Part shown: piece after piece, positions 36,796 through 48,700 of the stretch
Layout: every line of letters begins with the position of its first letter
How positions within the stretch are numbered: position 1 is the stretch's first letter
Assembly (NCBI GenBank): GCA_021229015.1
Contig: CM037783.1
Coordinates: 58,352,516 to 58,416,515 of the forward strand
Direction of reading: 5' to 3'
Origin: Solen grandis
Taxonomy: Eukaryota > Mollusca > Bivalvia > Adapedonta > Solenidae
DNA: 64,000 bases
Program-made: the position numbers and the translations under genes
The notes under the pieces: generated by a model
What the model was told of the DNA's origin: nothing
Seen by the model: only the letters and a program-made list of their open reading frames with translations
Databases searched by the model: none

Positions 36796-37936
36796 GACCC
36801 TTTTCACATCAGCCTCACTGCTACCGTGCATATCTGCGACTAATTTTATTTTTTTTTTCTTTGATAATGTCATGCGTATCGTATGACACCCTCGAGACAT
36901 CCGTACGATTCGCAATGTCGCAGTGTTGGCGCAATGTCGCGAACTAGATTTTCGACATGCACATATTCTTAGCAAGTCTCTTGCGATTTTTAGAATCTCA
37001 AGGCTACTTGACGGCTGCCTCGATACATTGCAAAATCAACGTGCCGTTTCATATGGTGCCCGGCAAGGGCTGGGGTTAGTCACTTATTGCGTTTGACTTG
37101 CGAAACTACACGGCGACCGCACGAACACTTTTAAGCATCCTTGCGTTTTGCTCCAAAACCATAATAAAACTGTCGAGACATTTTTGACAATCAAAGGAAT
37201 GCGCAAGGCTACTGAGCAGCTGCCTTCTGCTATGAAAGGTAAACCAGCTTAGACTACCCATCACACGCTGTAACTCAGAAAACATGTTGCGGTCCATCCT
37301 TATGTAGCTTTTGTTATTGCCATAGAATATCCCATCCAGTTCACTGAAGAGTGTGAAGAAACAAACAACCGTCGCCGCTCAATCATTGTGTTGATCCGTC
37401 GTCTTCTCTGACGTTGACGCTCACGATTAAGCATGGTCAACATAGCTTTACGGCGGGTTTCTTCATCATGCACAATTCATATGATCTAAAAAAACACGCA
37501 ACATCTGTTGTTGGAGAGTCATCAGGAAGATGCCTTTTAGCATGTTCTGACGAAAAAACAAACGCTTGGTTTTATACACACACTAGAGACTTATCGCGCA
37601 AACAATGAAAGGCATTCATACGATTGTCGTTAAAATGCTTGCGTATCATAGGGAAACTTCAATTTTTTAAGACTGCTTTGCGGCTTTCTTGCAAACTTGC
37701 ACGGTAGTTGCATGACCATCTTGCCGAAGCCGTGCAAATACGGGCGATACGTTTTCCTACGTTCAAAATACGAACATAGTGCGACCCGTAAAATTACCAT
37801 ACGAATATCATACGGATGTCTTGCACTTCCTGTGCCTGGTGCGGTCCTGTCTGGACATGTTGCGAATTTTATCTACGGCACGCTGGGGGAGCGAAATAAT
37901 ACGGACAAAAATCGCACGGCTGATGTGAACAGGTCC
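36796..37936. mobile_element. PIF/Harbinger-like non-autonomous element
   Basis: The left end GACCCTTTTCACATCAGCC and the right end GGCTGATGTGAACAGGTCC are imperfect inverted repeats. Both sides carry a TAA trinucleotide (36,793-36,795 and 37,937-37,939). A 3-bp TWA duplication with ends of the G(G)-CCTGTTCACA type is the hallmark of PIF/Harbinger. Subterminal words such as CATACG/CGTATG also mirror each other. There is no transposase ORF. Confidence 0.75.
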
Positions 37937-38100
37937 TAACCTGTTTTCTGAAACTCCATCGGTGACCGAGATATTGCCTCTCATATACATTCTTTGTGCA
38001 AGTTACTTATAACAAGGTCATCGTGTAGTATTTGACAACTATTTTGTTCGGATGCAAGGATGTCATGAAAGTAAGTATATGTATATTTCATTTGAACTGT

Positions 38101-38200
38101 NNNNNNNNNNNNNNNNNNNNNNNNNNNNNNNNNNNNNNNNNNNNNNNNNNNNNNNNNNNNNNNNNNNNNNNNNNNNNNNNNNNNNNNNNNNNNNNNNNNN
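38101..38200. other. Assembly gap (100 N)
   Basis: Exactly 100 N, a conventional gap of unknown size. It lies on the 3' side of the TDRD12-like gene, where further exons are expected. Confidence 0.99.
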
Positions 38201-38221
38201 TTTCTAGCAACAATTTATCTG

Positions 38222-38237
38222 TTTTTTTTTTTTTTTT

Positions 38238-38284
<47 letters not shown>
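38222..38284. repeat. T26-G37 homopolymer pair
   Basis: 26 T are followed directly by 37 G. Placed 22 bases after the gap, this is likely the reason for the gap or an assembly artefact. Confidence 0.9.
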
Positions 38285-38288
<4 letters not shown>

Positions 38289-38948
38289 GAAAAAGTTTTA
38301 GTCATAGGAAAAAATATTTTCCTAATTAGCTAAGCCTCAAGTAAATAAATAAATATTCTATCAATTTCATGTTATTTTTGGGGTCAGGGCATTAATGTCA
38401 CCAGGGGTTTTTAAGCACTTTTGGAAAAAATACCACAATTTACAAGTCTTGCAAAATTAATGAAAAATTATGGGTAAGTTTGATACATATAAATTATGGA
38501 ATTGAAATATTCCTAACAAAACACATGACTGTATACTGTATCGTTCTTGGACCCATTTTTTTTTTTCTTCTAATGAAATAAAACAAAAATAATTTGATTT
38601 CTTTTTCAAAATCAAATTGAAAATCTTTCACAATAAATTCGAAATATATAGTCAATTTTTCCCAAATGGTAAAGATCCCTTCCCTGACCCTGTAAAGAAG
38701 AAGTGAGAAAAGGTAGGGTTCTAGGGCTTAGACATTATGTGTACTTATAGGTTTGCTTTTCCCTACCTTCTTTTAATAATATGTAAAATATGTTGCATGT
38801 ATTATCATATTTTCATGCACAAAACTTGCATTAAAAGGCATACATGCCCAATACAGTTTTTTACTATACAGGCAAAGAAGGAAAATTAAAACAAGCCATG
38901 ATAATTTTCTACAACTTTGCATGATTATGGGGAATTACACTAGAAAAA
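38285..38948. other. Presumed intron of the TDRD12-like gene
   Basis: AT-rich. A minus-strand acceptor-like TTCTTTACAG near 38,691 is followed by an open frame in the right phase, but the translation is Phe/Lys-rich and looks intronic, so I did not call an exon. Confidence 0.4.
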
Positions 38949-39546
38949 CAAGAGGGCCACAGAGGCCCTGGAACGCTCACCTGTGTGTAGGGTAACCCAA
39001 AGAACATCTGTACTAAAACATTTTGAAATATGGCCAATAGTTTTGAAGGAAGGAGATAATTTTTTTTAGTTTATTTTAGCAACTTTTGTGAAAGTTCACC
39101 CAAGGATCATCCTTGCCAAGTTTAATCATATTCTGTCCAGTGGTTTCAGAGGAGATGTTTAAAGTTTGCACATATACATATATGGCAAATTAGCCCAGCC
39201 CCTGGTGACCATGTATTTTTACGGATCAAAAATAATTTTAGCAATCTTGGTAGAGGGTTACCCAAGGACCATCTGTATTAAAATATTTTGAAATCTGGCC
39301 AGTAGTTCTAAAGGAGATGATTTTTAAAGTTTTCATATTTTTTTTTCTTTCCATTGCCATGGCAACCAGAGTTCAAGTTTATTCCAGCAACTTTTGCTTA
39401 GGTTCACCCAAGGATCATCCCTGCCAAATCTAATCAAATCCTGTCCAGCCGTTTCAGAGGAGATGTTGTTCAAAGCAAATTGTTGCCAACAGACAGAGGG
39501 TGATCACAATAGCTCACCTTGAGCACTTTGTGCTCAGGTGAGCTAA
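38949..39546. mobile_element. AAGAGGGCC...GGTGAGCTAA repeat, copy 1
   Basis: It begins CAAGAGGGCCACAGAGGCCC and ends in the self-complementary AGCTCACCTTGAGCAC-TTT-GTGCTCAGGTGAGCT hairpin, then AATAAAAA. Two related internal units carry CAAGGATCATCC.TGCCAA and GTTTCAGAGGAGATGTT. There is no ORF. The family recurs at 40,331, 47,930, 51,824 and 57,034. Internal tandem units plus a 3'-terminal hairpin suggest a Helentron-type (HINE) element. Confidence 0.7.
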
Positions 39547-39640
39547 TAAAAAACTGCATTGGGCATGTTTGCCTTTAATTGATTACCAAATTAACAACAG
39601 TTGCCAAAAAAAAAAAAAAAAAAAATCAAGATAAGCTCAC

Positions 39641-39703
39641 CTCTGACCAGTCAATTTCCTCATCATTTCTAGTTTCTTGTCAGACACTGACATCTTATTC
39701 AAC
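39641..39703 (-). CDS. TDRD12: TDRD12-like, exon 10 (last in window)
   Basis: 63 bases between TTTTTCAG and CAGAG/GTGAGC, only 125 bases after exon 9. Encodes the basic helix LNKMSVSDKKLEMMRKLTGQ. The frame leaves in phase 2 into an intron that contains the assembly gap. Confidence 0.8.
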
Positions 39704-42700
39704 CTGAAAAACGTTTCAACAAGGGATTTCAATTTCTGAAATGGCTTGAAAAACACTTTAAGGGTTTGACAAAATCAGATTTGACTGTTTAAAAACATAG
39801 GTGGATTTATCAAGTTCCATTTACTAACCTTTCTGTCCTCCTGATAAATTCTTCATCAGAATCTATATCATCATTAGCAGTAACAGTAGTAGTAGTAGTG
39901 CCAGATTTTCCCTCTAAAAGCAGGGACAATTTAGGAGAAACTGTCTTGGTGGGCAACGATCCAGCAGCAGCATCTTTATCAGTTCTACTGCAATAAAAAC
40001 ATATATAAATATTTTTTCTTTTATGAAAAATAATCTGCACAAAATCGCTGAAAATCAATTTAAGATGATAAGAACAGATCTAACATGATATCTGTAGGAC
40101 AGACAACCTATTTAAATTCATCCTTGATGAAGTTTTTAGTATACAGAAATAATCAAATACAAATTACAAATGTCTTAAAGCTTAATGAATGTTGTTTTTT
40201 TTTATGATGATATCTTTAATACCAATATGTATCAGGTTTACTAATTATGAACACAAATCAAGAGCCAGAATGACCATGAAGGCATCAAGAATAAAGGGAG
40301 CTGAAAGTGTCACAAAATACCAAATAGTTAACAAGAGGGCCATGGTGGCCCAGATGTTGCTCACCTGAGAAACATTTAGCAGGGGTTTTCTTAAGTGGAC
40401 GCCCGCTTGCCCGTGCCGGGTTAAAATCACTGGGGGCCAGTAATTTTTCAAAGAAGATAGCCCCTTGGGCAAGTTTATTAGTAAATGAAATCTTTCTTTT
40501 TATTATCATTATTATTATTATTTTCTATATTATATCGGGAATGAGCTGCTTGCACATTGTGTTTGATAATGTATATTAACTGTAATTCATCTTAATATTA
40601 CACATATTTTGTTTAAACATTAACAAACACCAACTTAAAGATCGGGCAACCTGTTTTTACAGGGGGCAAGTAAATGTTCAAAATAACTTGCCCCCCGGGC
40701 AAGTGAAAGTCAAATTCTTAAGTAAACCCCTGATTTAGTGTAATCACTGGTAGGGGACTAACAAAGTGACCCCTGGGACAGTCCAATTTTGACCCCCAGA
40801 GCCATAATTTGAACAAATCTGGAAGAGGTACACTAGGCCATGTTACACACCAAATATCTAAACTCCAGGCCTTGTGGTTTCTGACAAGATTTTTTTCCAG
40901 GTATTTCCCTGTGCAAGTCTATACATGGGCAATAACCCCTGACTAAATTGTTTGATATCAGCCACAATGAAACTTTGCCGGCAGTTTATGTTTATTAACA
41001 TTGTCATAAAGTTTGAAGAAGATTGCTTAACAAATGCTAGAGTGTACACAAATTGAAATCTGGCATTATTTTATCATTTGAGGGCTATAACTCCAAACCT
41101 AATGGGCAGGTATCAGCTAAAATCAAACTTTGCTGAAAGATTGTGTTAATAAACATTGTCACAAAGTTTGTAAATGAAATGAAAATGTTAGAGTGTACAC
41201 AAGAAATATTGAGACGGACGTACGACAGATGATGGACATAGACTAATCACAACCTTGAGCACTTTGTATTCAGGTGAGTTACTAAAAAGCCGACACTTAC
41301 TTACAGTAATGGATTCTGCCATGAGATATAAGCACTGTTTTGTTGTAAAAGCAGTACTATATCATTGTGAGTTGCCAGTCTAAATGATTGCATGTTTCTT
41401 ATAGGCAGTACTCCAAGAGCAGGATAGCCCGGCGCTCCTCTATTTTCAATCCGGGCCGGTCACCATTTTAAAATATCTTGCCCGGCCGGGCGCCTCTAAA
41501 AAGGCCGGGCGCATTGAACAAATTTTTAATCTTGCCCGGACCCTCTATAAGTAATCCATTTCATTATCATCATTTATAAACCTTGCTCGAGGCAAAACGC
41601 GCTAATCACAATAAATATCACCGAACGTGACCTTGTCATAGGGGTAGTTTACATTCTGGTTCAACCAATCGATAACCGCTATGGATACAAGCTACACAAT
41701 AACTACGTCATGCGGTGTCGGTCTCTTTTATCCGAAAATAGAAACAGAAGCAATTGCCGAACGTGATTGGTCGCGATAAAAATAGACTTATGAATATTAA
41801 TTAATTTATACATCATTCGGGTATCTACTGTACTTTTCTACTCTGCGTTTGAAGAGAAATTGTTGTTTTAACAAGGGTCTATTTGAAAGACCCTGTTTTA
41901 ACGGATTAAGGCACCGATAAAGGACTCGTTATTAATTAACTAATGGTGTGATTAGCTACTGTCTGTGAGTCGACCAAACTGTCAAACCATCTTATTGTTA
42001 ACAGGTAAGCAAACAATTAAAGATCCACTACTCGCGATTGACCAATTGTCCAACTTATTGTATTAATCGCTAATTGATTATCACAAGAATGCTTTTTAAC
42101 AAAGAATAAATAAAATGAGTAAAATACTGGGAATTAAAAAATACAAAAAACATAAGTTGATTCAGTATGTAAGTTTACTGTCAACGGAAAAGATGTTGAA
42201 GTCGCGATAAAGGCGAAAACGAAAGTAAAAAACGTAAGGCAGAAGAGCCCGACAAAATCTACGAGAGTAGTAAACGTAAACGCGTGTTTCAATCCAAATG
42301 GTTAGAGAGTCATGAGTGGCTACGCTAAAACAGTGATCTTGATAAAATGTTCTGTGTTCATTGTGAAAAGTTCCCTTCTTTGGCTGGAAATAATGTGTTT
42401 GTGTTAGGAACTGATCGGTACAGGATCGACCCAAGAAACACAAACGTTGTTTATGTAGTTAAAGTTATTGTTAAGAAATAAACATTCATAAAGGTAATTA
42501 AATAAAAGAATAAACCTCAATTATAATATGCTAACTCTACAATTATGTTATAAATATTCCTGATTAAATCTTTTTGAAATATATAAATTTAATTGCTCAT
42601 TATCTACTGTTATACAATACAAAAATAATTCTAAGATTAAAGTTTCATTTATGTGTCAGACAGTCTGTGTTACCATGTTGTTAATAAATATTAAGATAAG

Positions 42701-45700
42701 TTAACCTTGAAAATTATCTTTGTTACAAAAAATAAAACTATTAAAAAATTATATGAAAAATAAATAAAATACATTAAACAAATTGAAAGACTTGTATTAT
42801 TTCTTAAATTGCTAGTCTTATAAGGCCCCCTCCCTATAGTATAGTTTCAATGAATTACAAACATAATCTTGACAGCGCTTAACAGAATAACGCGCTTTAT
42901 CAGGGCAAGTAAGTTTTCAATCAGGGCAAGTTGATTTTTTCAATCTACTTGCCCTGGGCTTGTCTGTCATTTTAATTTTCTTGGAGCACTGATAGGGTTT
43001 ATCTTGTTGTCTGATGTCTTAACCCTCTACCTTAGGAATATGTGCAAATTTATGAGATGATGAATTTTAATTTACAGGTTTTTAAATGGTATATGAAATT
43101 ATGAATTTTTCTTTGCCATGCAGACTGTGTTGAATCTGAGCTACAGAATTGTTTGATTCAAAGGATAAGACCCTGACCAGAAAACTCCTGGAACGAACTT
43201 TTCCCTATTTGCCAAAGCATCAAAACAAGTCTATTTTAGGTAGAGGGTTAACTAGGGCTATCACTGAGAGTGACTCATACCCCCACCATCTGATGGTAAG
43301 ACAAAGTGGGTCTTGTTATATATAACCCTACTTAAACTTAAATGGCAATAAGAAAAAACATTTAAAATCTCAACTTACGATAGCATCAGAGATGCATCAC
43401 CAAGTTTACTTTGCCCTGACTGTGTGGCCACTTTGGGGAGTCTGGACCTAGTGAATCCACCGCAGCCCAGCACCGAAGCTGCCACCACACTTCTACAGGA
43501 GGCATCTGATTCATTCCCCGAGGCCACCCCATCCAGAGAAGTCCTGATATTTAACATACTCCTCTGAACCACATCCTCAGAATATCTACCTAATGTGTGT
43601 TCTCTCTCATAGGGTTTTATAGTACTACTACCCACAATGCTGTTCTCATTGGAAGACTTGTTCACCACAGTATTGCACTTGTCAAAGTTATTGATATGAT
43701 GTGGTGTATAGACACTGTCTCCACTACTAAAACGTTCACCACTTCTGCTGTATAAGACTTCACATTTGTCTTCTAACAAGTAGCTGCCTTGTAGAGAATA
43801 GGCTTTACTTTCAGGGCTAATTCTGGATTTCTCCTGAGATTTGGGCTTAGTTGGAGAGGGAGACCCACGTCCTAGAAACAAGGCTGCCCCCCTGCCAGTA
43901 AAAGGTACAGTTGGCAATAAGCTGGATGCCTGGTCTCTAGGGGGCGAAGTTACCTCATCCTGATCTGACAGTCTCCATGGTAACCCCCTGCCTTGCATCC
44001 GCCCAATATCTGCAGCTAGAGACTTGTCAATTCTAACACCACTAGGACATCTCATCTCATTGCTGCTTGATGAATCTGCGAAGTAATCCAACTTTTCAGC
44101 TACTGGCGGGGATTTAGTGTTTTTGGCACTGAAGGAGTTTGAGCGACTAGATGGAACGGTAGAATTTGGAGATGAATCGGATCTTGAGTTATCCCCCTTG
44201 AGGGAAAGAGTACCTGATGAAATGAATCTGGCTAAATTAGCTCCCCTTCCAACTGGGGATATAGAACACTTTGGCAGCTGTGTGGAGGTAGATGTATTAT
44301 CAGAGTAACTTCCCCTGACAGGCATATCAGAGTAACATCCCCTGACAGGCATATCAGAGTAACTTCCCGTGAAAGGCAAATCAGGTGGTATCAACTCATG
44401 GGAGGACTCAATGTCACATTCCTGTAAAAACTTCTGCAGAAAGTATTCATATACACTATCAGTCCGGTCTGGAGGCACCCTTCCGGCCAAGTCGATCCCC
44501 TCACTACTGCTAGAGGTACTATGCATGCGGTTTCTGTGAATTGCATACTCCCTGTTACGAACGCTGTCTTTTTTATGAAAGGCTCTGTGTGAGAGCACGG
44601 ATGCTCCCTGACTGTCTGTAGCATATCCACGTTCTGCTGGACACAACGTCGATGAATCAGACAGCCAATAATTGAGCTCTGTGTCAGACTTCGGCATCAT
44701 CTCCGTGTCACTTAAATGGATGCCCCTGTCACGCATCTTTCTAGCTCTGATCACTTCCTCAATGGTCAATTTTGGTTTTTTCACAGCTGCATCTTTCTTT
44801 TCTGAAATATAATGATTATACATGTAATTTTAACCCTTTACCTCATGAATATTCATGAACTAATTTATGACTTGATGAATTTCAATTTACTGAACTTTAA
44901 ATGGTATATGAAATAATGGACTTATCTTACTTTGTGCAGACTATATAGCATCTGAGCTACCTTCTGACAAGTTGAGAGTTTGTAAATAACACCTGTAAAT
45001 TAACTGAGGTCATAATACATGTAAATTAATTATGAGGTCATAATACATGTACTGTAGTATCAGTTATTTTCGCGCAGTCTTAATTTCGCGCTACCCTCTC
45101 TAAAGACCCTTTCGCGCGGTGCTAAATTCGCGCATTTCCCCATTTCAAAAAAGAAAAAAAGTACAAAAAATAAATATGAATAAATAAAAAAAATATCCAT
45201 TTCGTTCTGAATGACTGATTTGGTGCCCCGGATATCGCATGCTAATTAATTACCGACTGATATGTTCGCGCTACCCTCCCCCCAGGTAAGTGACGTCATA
45301 GGGGTGGGTTACTGGTAAGGGTTACTGGTAAGTTGTTAATTAGCACCGTCTCCTAATTGCTGGGGCCAAACTGCTGAAAGATGGCCTTTCTTTTGTTATC
45401 GACTGCAGCACTTTCGGCGATCAGACAAACTACTGTATAGCGGGTATTATCTGCGGGGGTTTTATTTTGGCTTTATTGGCGGAAAATGAAAATGCGCCAA
45501 ATATAAACATCGCTAATACAAACCTCCTTAGTTATAAGTTGCTGCCATATTGTTTACTAAGGGACATTACTCTTATTAAATTTTATGTTCATTAAAATAT
45601 GTATGTATTAACTCCCATAAAAAACAAGAATTGTACGATTTATTATGTAAATGAACAACATTAAGTATTTTGAATAACACAAAGTAATTGATACAAGTTA

Positions 45701-48700
45701 TATAATTATGTAGCAAACGAAAATACAGACAGACAACACAGTCAGGTGATTAATGCTTAGTATGAATACCAGCACTTGGTTCAAATACCAGCCTTCGAGA
45801 ACGCCTCTGCAATCACATCTGGCCTCTCTTTCAGCTTGTTTGCAGACGTGAATAGCCACTTTGCATGTATTGCTTTTATATATGATGTACGCAGATCAAT
45901 GTTTACATTTATAAATTAATTTATAAAGGCTTACATAAGGTAAGTAAGTGTCTATACCAGTACTAGTATTTGTTTAGTGTTGTAATAGGTTTCGCAGTTT
46001 TATAAAACAGTTTATCACACCTTTAAAGACAGCGTACCGTGAATGGCGTAAATACAATGGTCACAAAAAATACGATAGATAGTAAACAGTTTTACCTTTC
46101 TCTTCCATGGTCCAGTTGCCACATGGTACAAGATTGACTCCTTATCACCTTTACAAACATTTACACCTACTTATACTTGCCCTCTCATTCTGATTTTACA
46201 TTATTTATATAATCCGATAATCGTCAATTATCATACAGGTAGCGTACCGTATACGACTCAGACAGACAGGGTTATGTACCTTTGACCATCTTTTACCTGG
46301 AGGTTAAAATTTGGCGCTCAGTGTAATTTCCGCCAATATTTAGCATCGCCAATACAAAACGCTCTTGTTTACGCGAAATTTTTGCCCCGCAGAAATAACC
46401 CGCTATACAGTATTCTCCGGGACCTTTTTGTTTTACAGGTCTCACCTTGATTGTTGTATAAACAAACTGCCAACTTAGAAGGTGGGGACATGTCAGTACA
46501 CACGATCTGCAACCATACAGTTAGTAGTAATGTTTGTTCGAAATCTGTGGTTTTTTTTGACCACTTTCCTAATCTTCTCGGCAAAAAAGAGTAAACATTA
46601 CGCCAGCGTAAATTTCATGCACCGGTTCAACACCGGTAAAAGGCAAGATAAAATATACAAAAAAAAATCTTATTTTAAAAGGAATAACGCAGATTATTGA
46701 TTTGATATTAGTCTCAAATAGTACACGAGTGTAAAACCCCTTGGGAAACTGTTGGTTTTATTGATCTAAGATGGTACTGATTATAAAACAATGCATGAAA
46801 TTTAGTTGTCAAAATCGGCGTCAAACAAAAAATACCATATATATTCTTTGATTATACAGACTTAATATCGCGCGGTCCTAAATTCGCGGAAGGCCCATTG
46901 CGCGAACATCGCGAAAATTAGACCAGCGTGAACAATACTGATACTACAGTAAATTAATAATGAGGTCATAATACATGTAAATTAATTATAAGGCCATAAT
47001 ACATGTAAATTAACTATGAGGTCATAAAACATGTAAATTAACTATGAGGTCATAATACATGTAAATTAACTATGAGGTCATAATACATGTAAATTAATTA
47101 TGAGGTCATAATACATGTAAATTAACTATGAGGTCATAATACATGTAAATTAACTATGAGGTCATAATACATGTAAATTAACTATGAGGTCATAATACAT
47201 GTAAATTAATTATAAGGCCATAATACATGTAAATTAACTATGAGGTCATTATACATGTAAATTAATTATGAGGTCATAATACATGTAAATTAATTATGAG
47301 GTCATAATACATGTAAATTAACTATGAGGTCATAATACATGTAAATTAACTATGAGGTCATAATACATGTAAATTAATTATGAGGTCATAATACATGTAA
47401 ATTAACTATGAGGTCATAATACATTTAAATTAATTATGAGGTCATAATACATGTAAATTAACTATGAGGTCATAATACATGTAAATTAATTATGAGGTCA
47501 TAATACATGTAAATTAACTATGAGGTCATAATACATGTAAATTTTCTATGAGGTCATAATACTTCAATATGATAAAGATGATAGCAATGTTTTAATCATA
47601 TTTAAACACTAGTTGCTGAGACTACCTTTATTCCTGACCATGCTGATGGCAAAGTTCTGTTTGACAAGGACCTCGTTCAGACAGATGTATGTTCCGCTCC
47701 TACTCTGCAGGTACATCCGGACAGACAAGGACATGTCCAGCAGTTCTTCCATCACACTACACTTTACACACACTGCAGCTGAAACCATACACCAGTATCA
47801 TACATATTGTAAGGTTATAATTTCTTTTACCTGTTTATATTCTCATGATTAAAATATGGTGTTGTAATGCACTTATATTTACAATGTGTGATTCTCTTTG
47901 CCTGTATTTTAATCTCATTGGTAGCAAAATTCTTCAATATTTTTTTTCTTGTTGCCAAGGCAATCAGAATTCTGCAGGGATAAAGTCTAATTTAGCAATT
48001 TTTATGAAGAACCACTTGTGGATTATCCATGTCAATGTTATTGATTATTGCCCAGAGGTTTCAAAGGAGATGTCCTTTAAAGCAAATAATTGACAAAATT
48101 GATGATGACGGACACAGTGTGATCCCAATACTGTCAAATCATAAATTTTGTTGACATCAAATTTTGTTTATTATGTACCCAAAGGAATTTCATCATAGGT
48201 ACATTTATTCATGGATCTATGTTCTAGAACATGTAAGGTCTATATAAGAGACAAGTTTTCGTGGGGATTACCGTAAAATGCCATGTATTGTGTTCACTTT
48301 TTTAACGTATATTTCGTTTCTGAGTGGGTGCACACAATACAAGAGAACTCAATATTTCGTATTTTCCCAAACTTTACCCCACCCACTAGGAAGCCGTATT
48401 GGTATATTCTATATATTTCATGCACAGAATTGATATTAAAGCTTGGTCGTACGTACTTGCCTGTAAAATGCTGCTTATTTGTGATTTCTATCATGGTTTT
48501 GTAAAATAAATGCTTGCAAAATAATTTTTGCCTTTTCCATATTGGTGTTTTCTTACGCTATCGGAAATCCCATACTGTACTGTACTGTGCTTTACATAAT
48601 AATTAAATGACGACATACAAACAAATGCGATGTTTGCATCATCATTACTGTGACGGCGCATAAATAAACAGTATTTTATCAGAGATGTGAATATTTAATG

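Larger units (their letters stand above)
44988..47560. repeat. 28-bp minisatellite split by a transposon
   Basis: The unit is ATGTAAATTAAYTATGAGGTC followed by ATAATAC. About two units precede 45,050 and about 22 follow 46,950. Three variants are mixed: AATTAATTATGAGG, AATTAACTATGAGG and, twice, AATTAATTATAAGGCC. It lies in intron 7 of the TDRD12-like gene. Confidence 0.9.

Noticed and set aside
38032..38301. ORF running through the N gap and poly-G
   Set aside because: It exists only because N and homopolymers contain no stops.
38500..38691. Minus-strand open frame after TTCTTTACAG as exon 11 of the TDRD12-like gene
   Set aside because: The phase fits, but the translation is Phe/Lys/Ile-rich and contains a poly-Lys run from an A/T tract, so it reads as intron.
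44988..47560. CRISPR-like array from regularly spaced 28-bp units
   Set aside because: The units are contiguous with no unique spacers, in a eukaryotic intron: it is a minisatellite.
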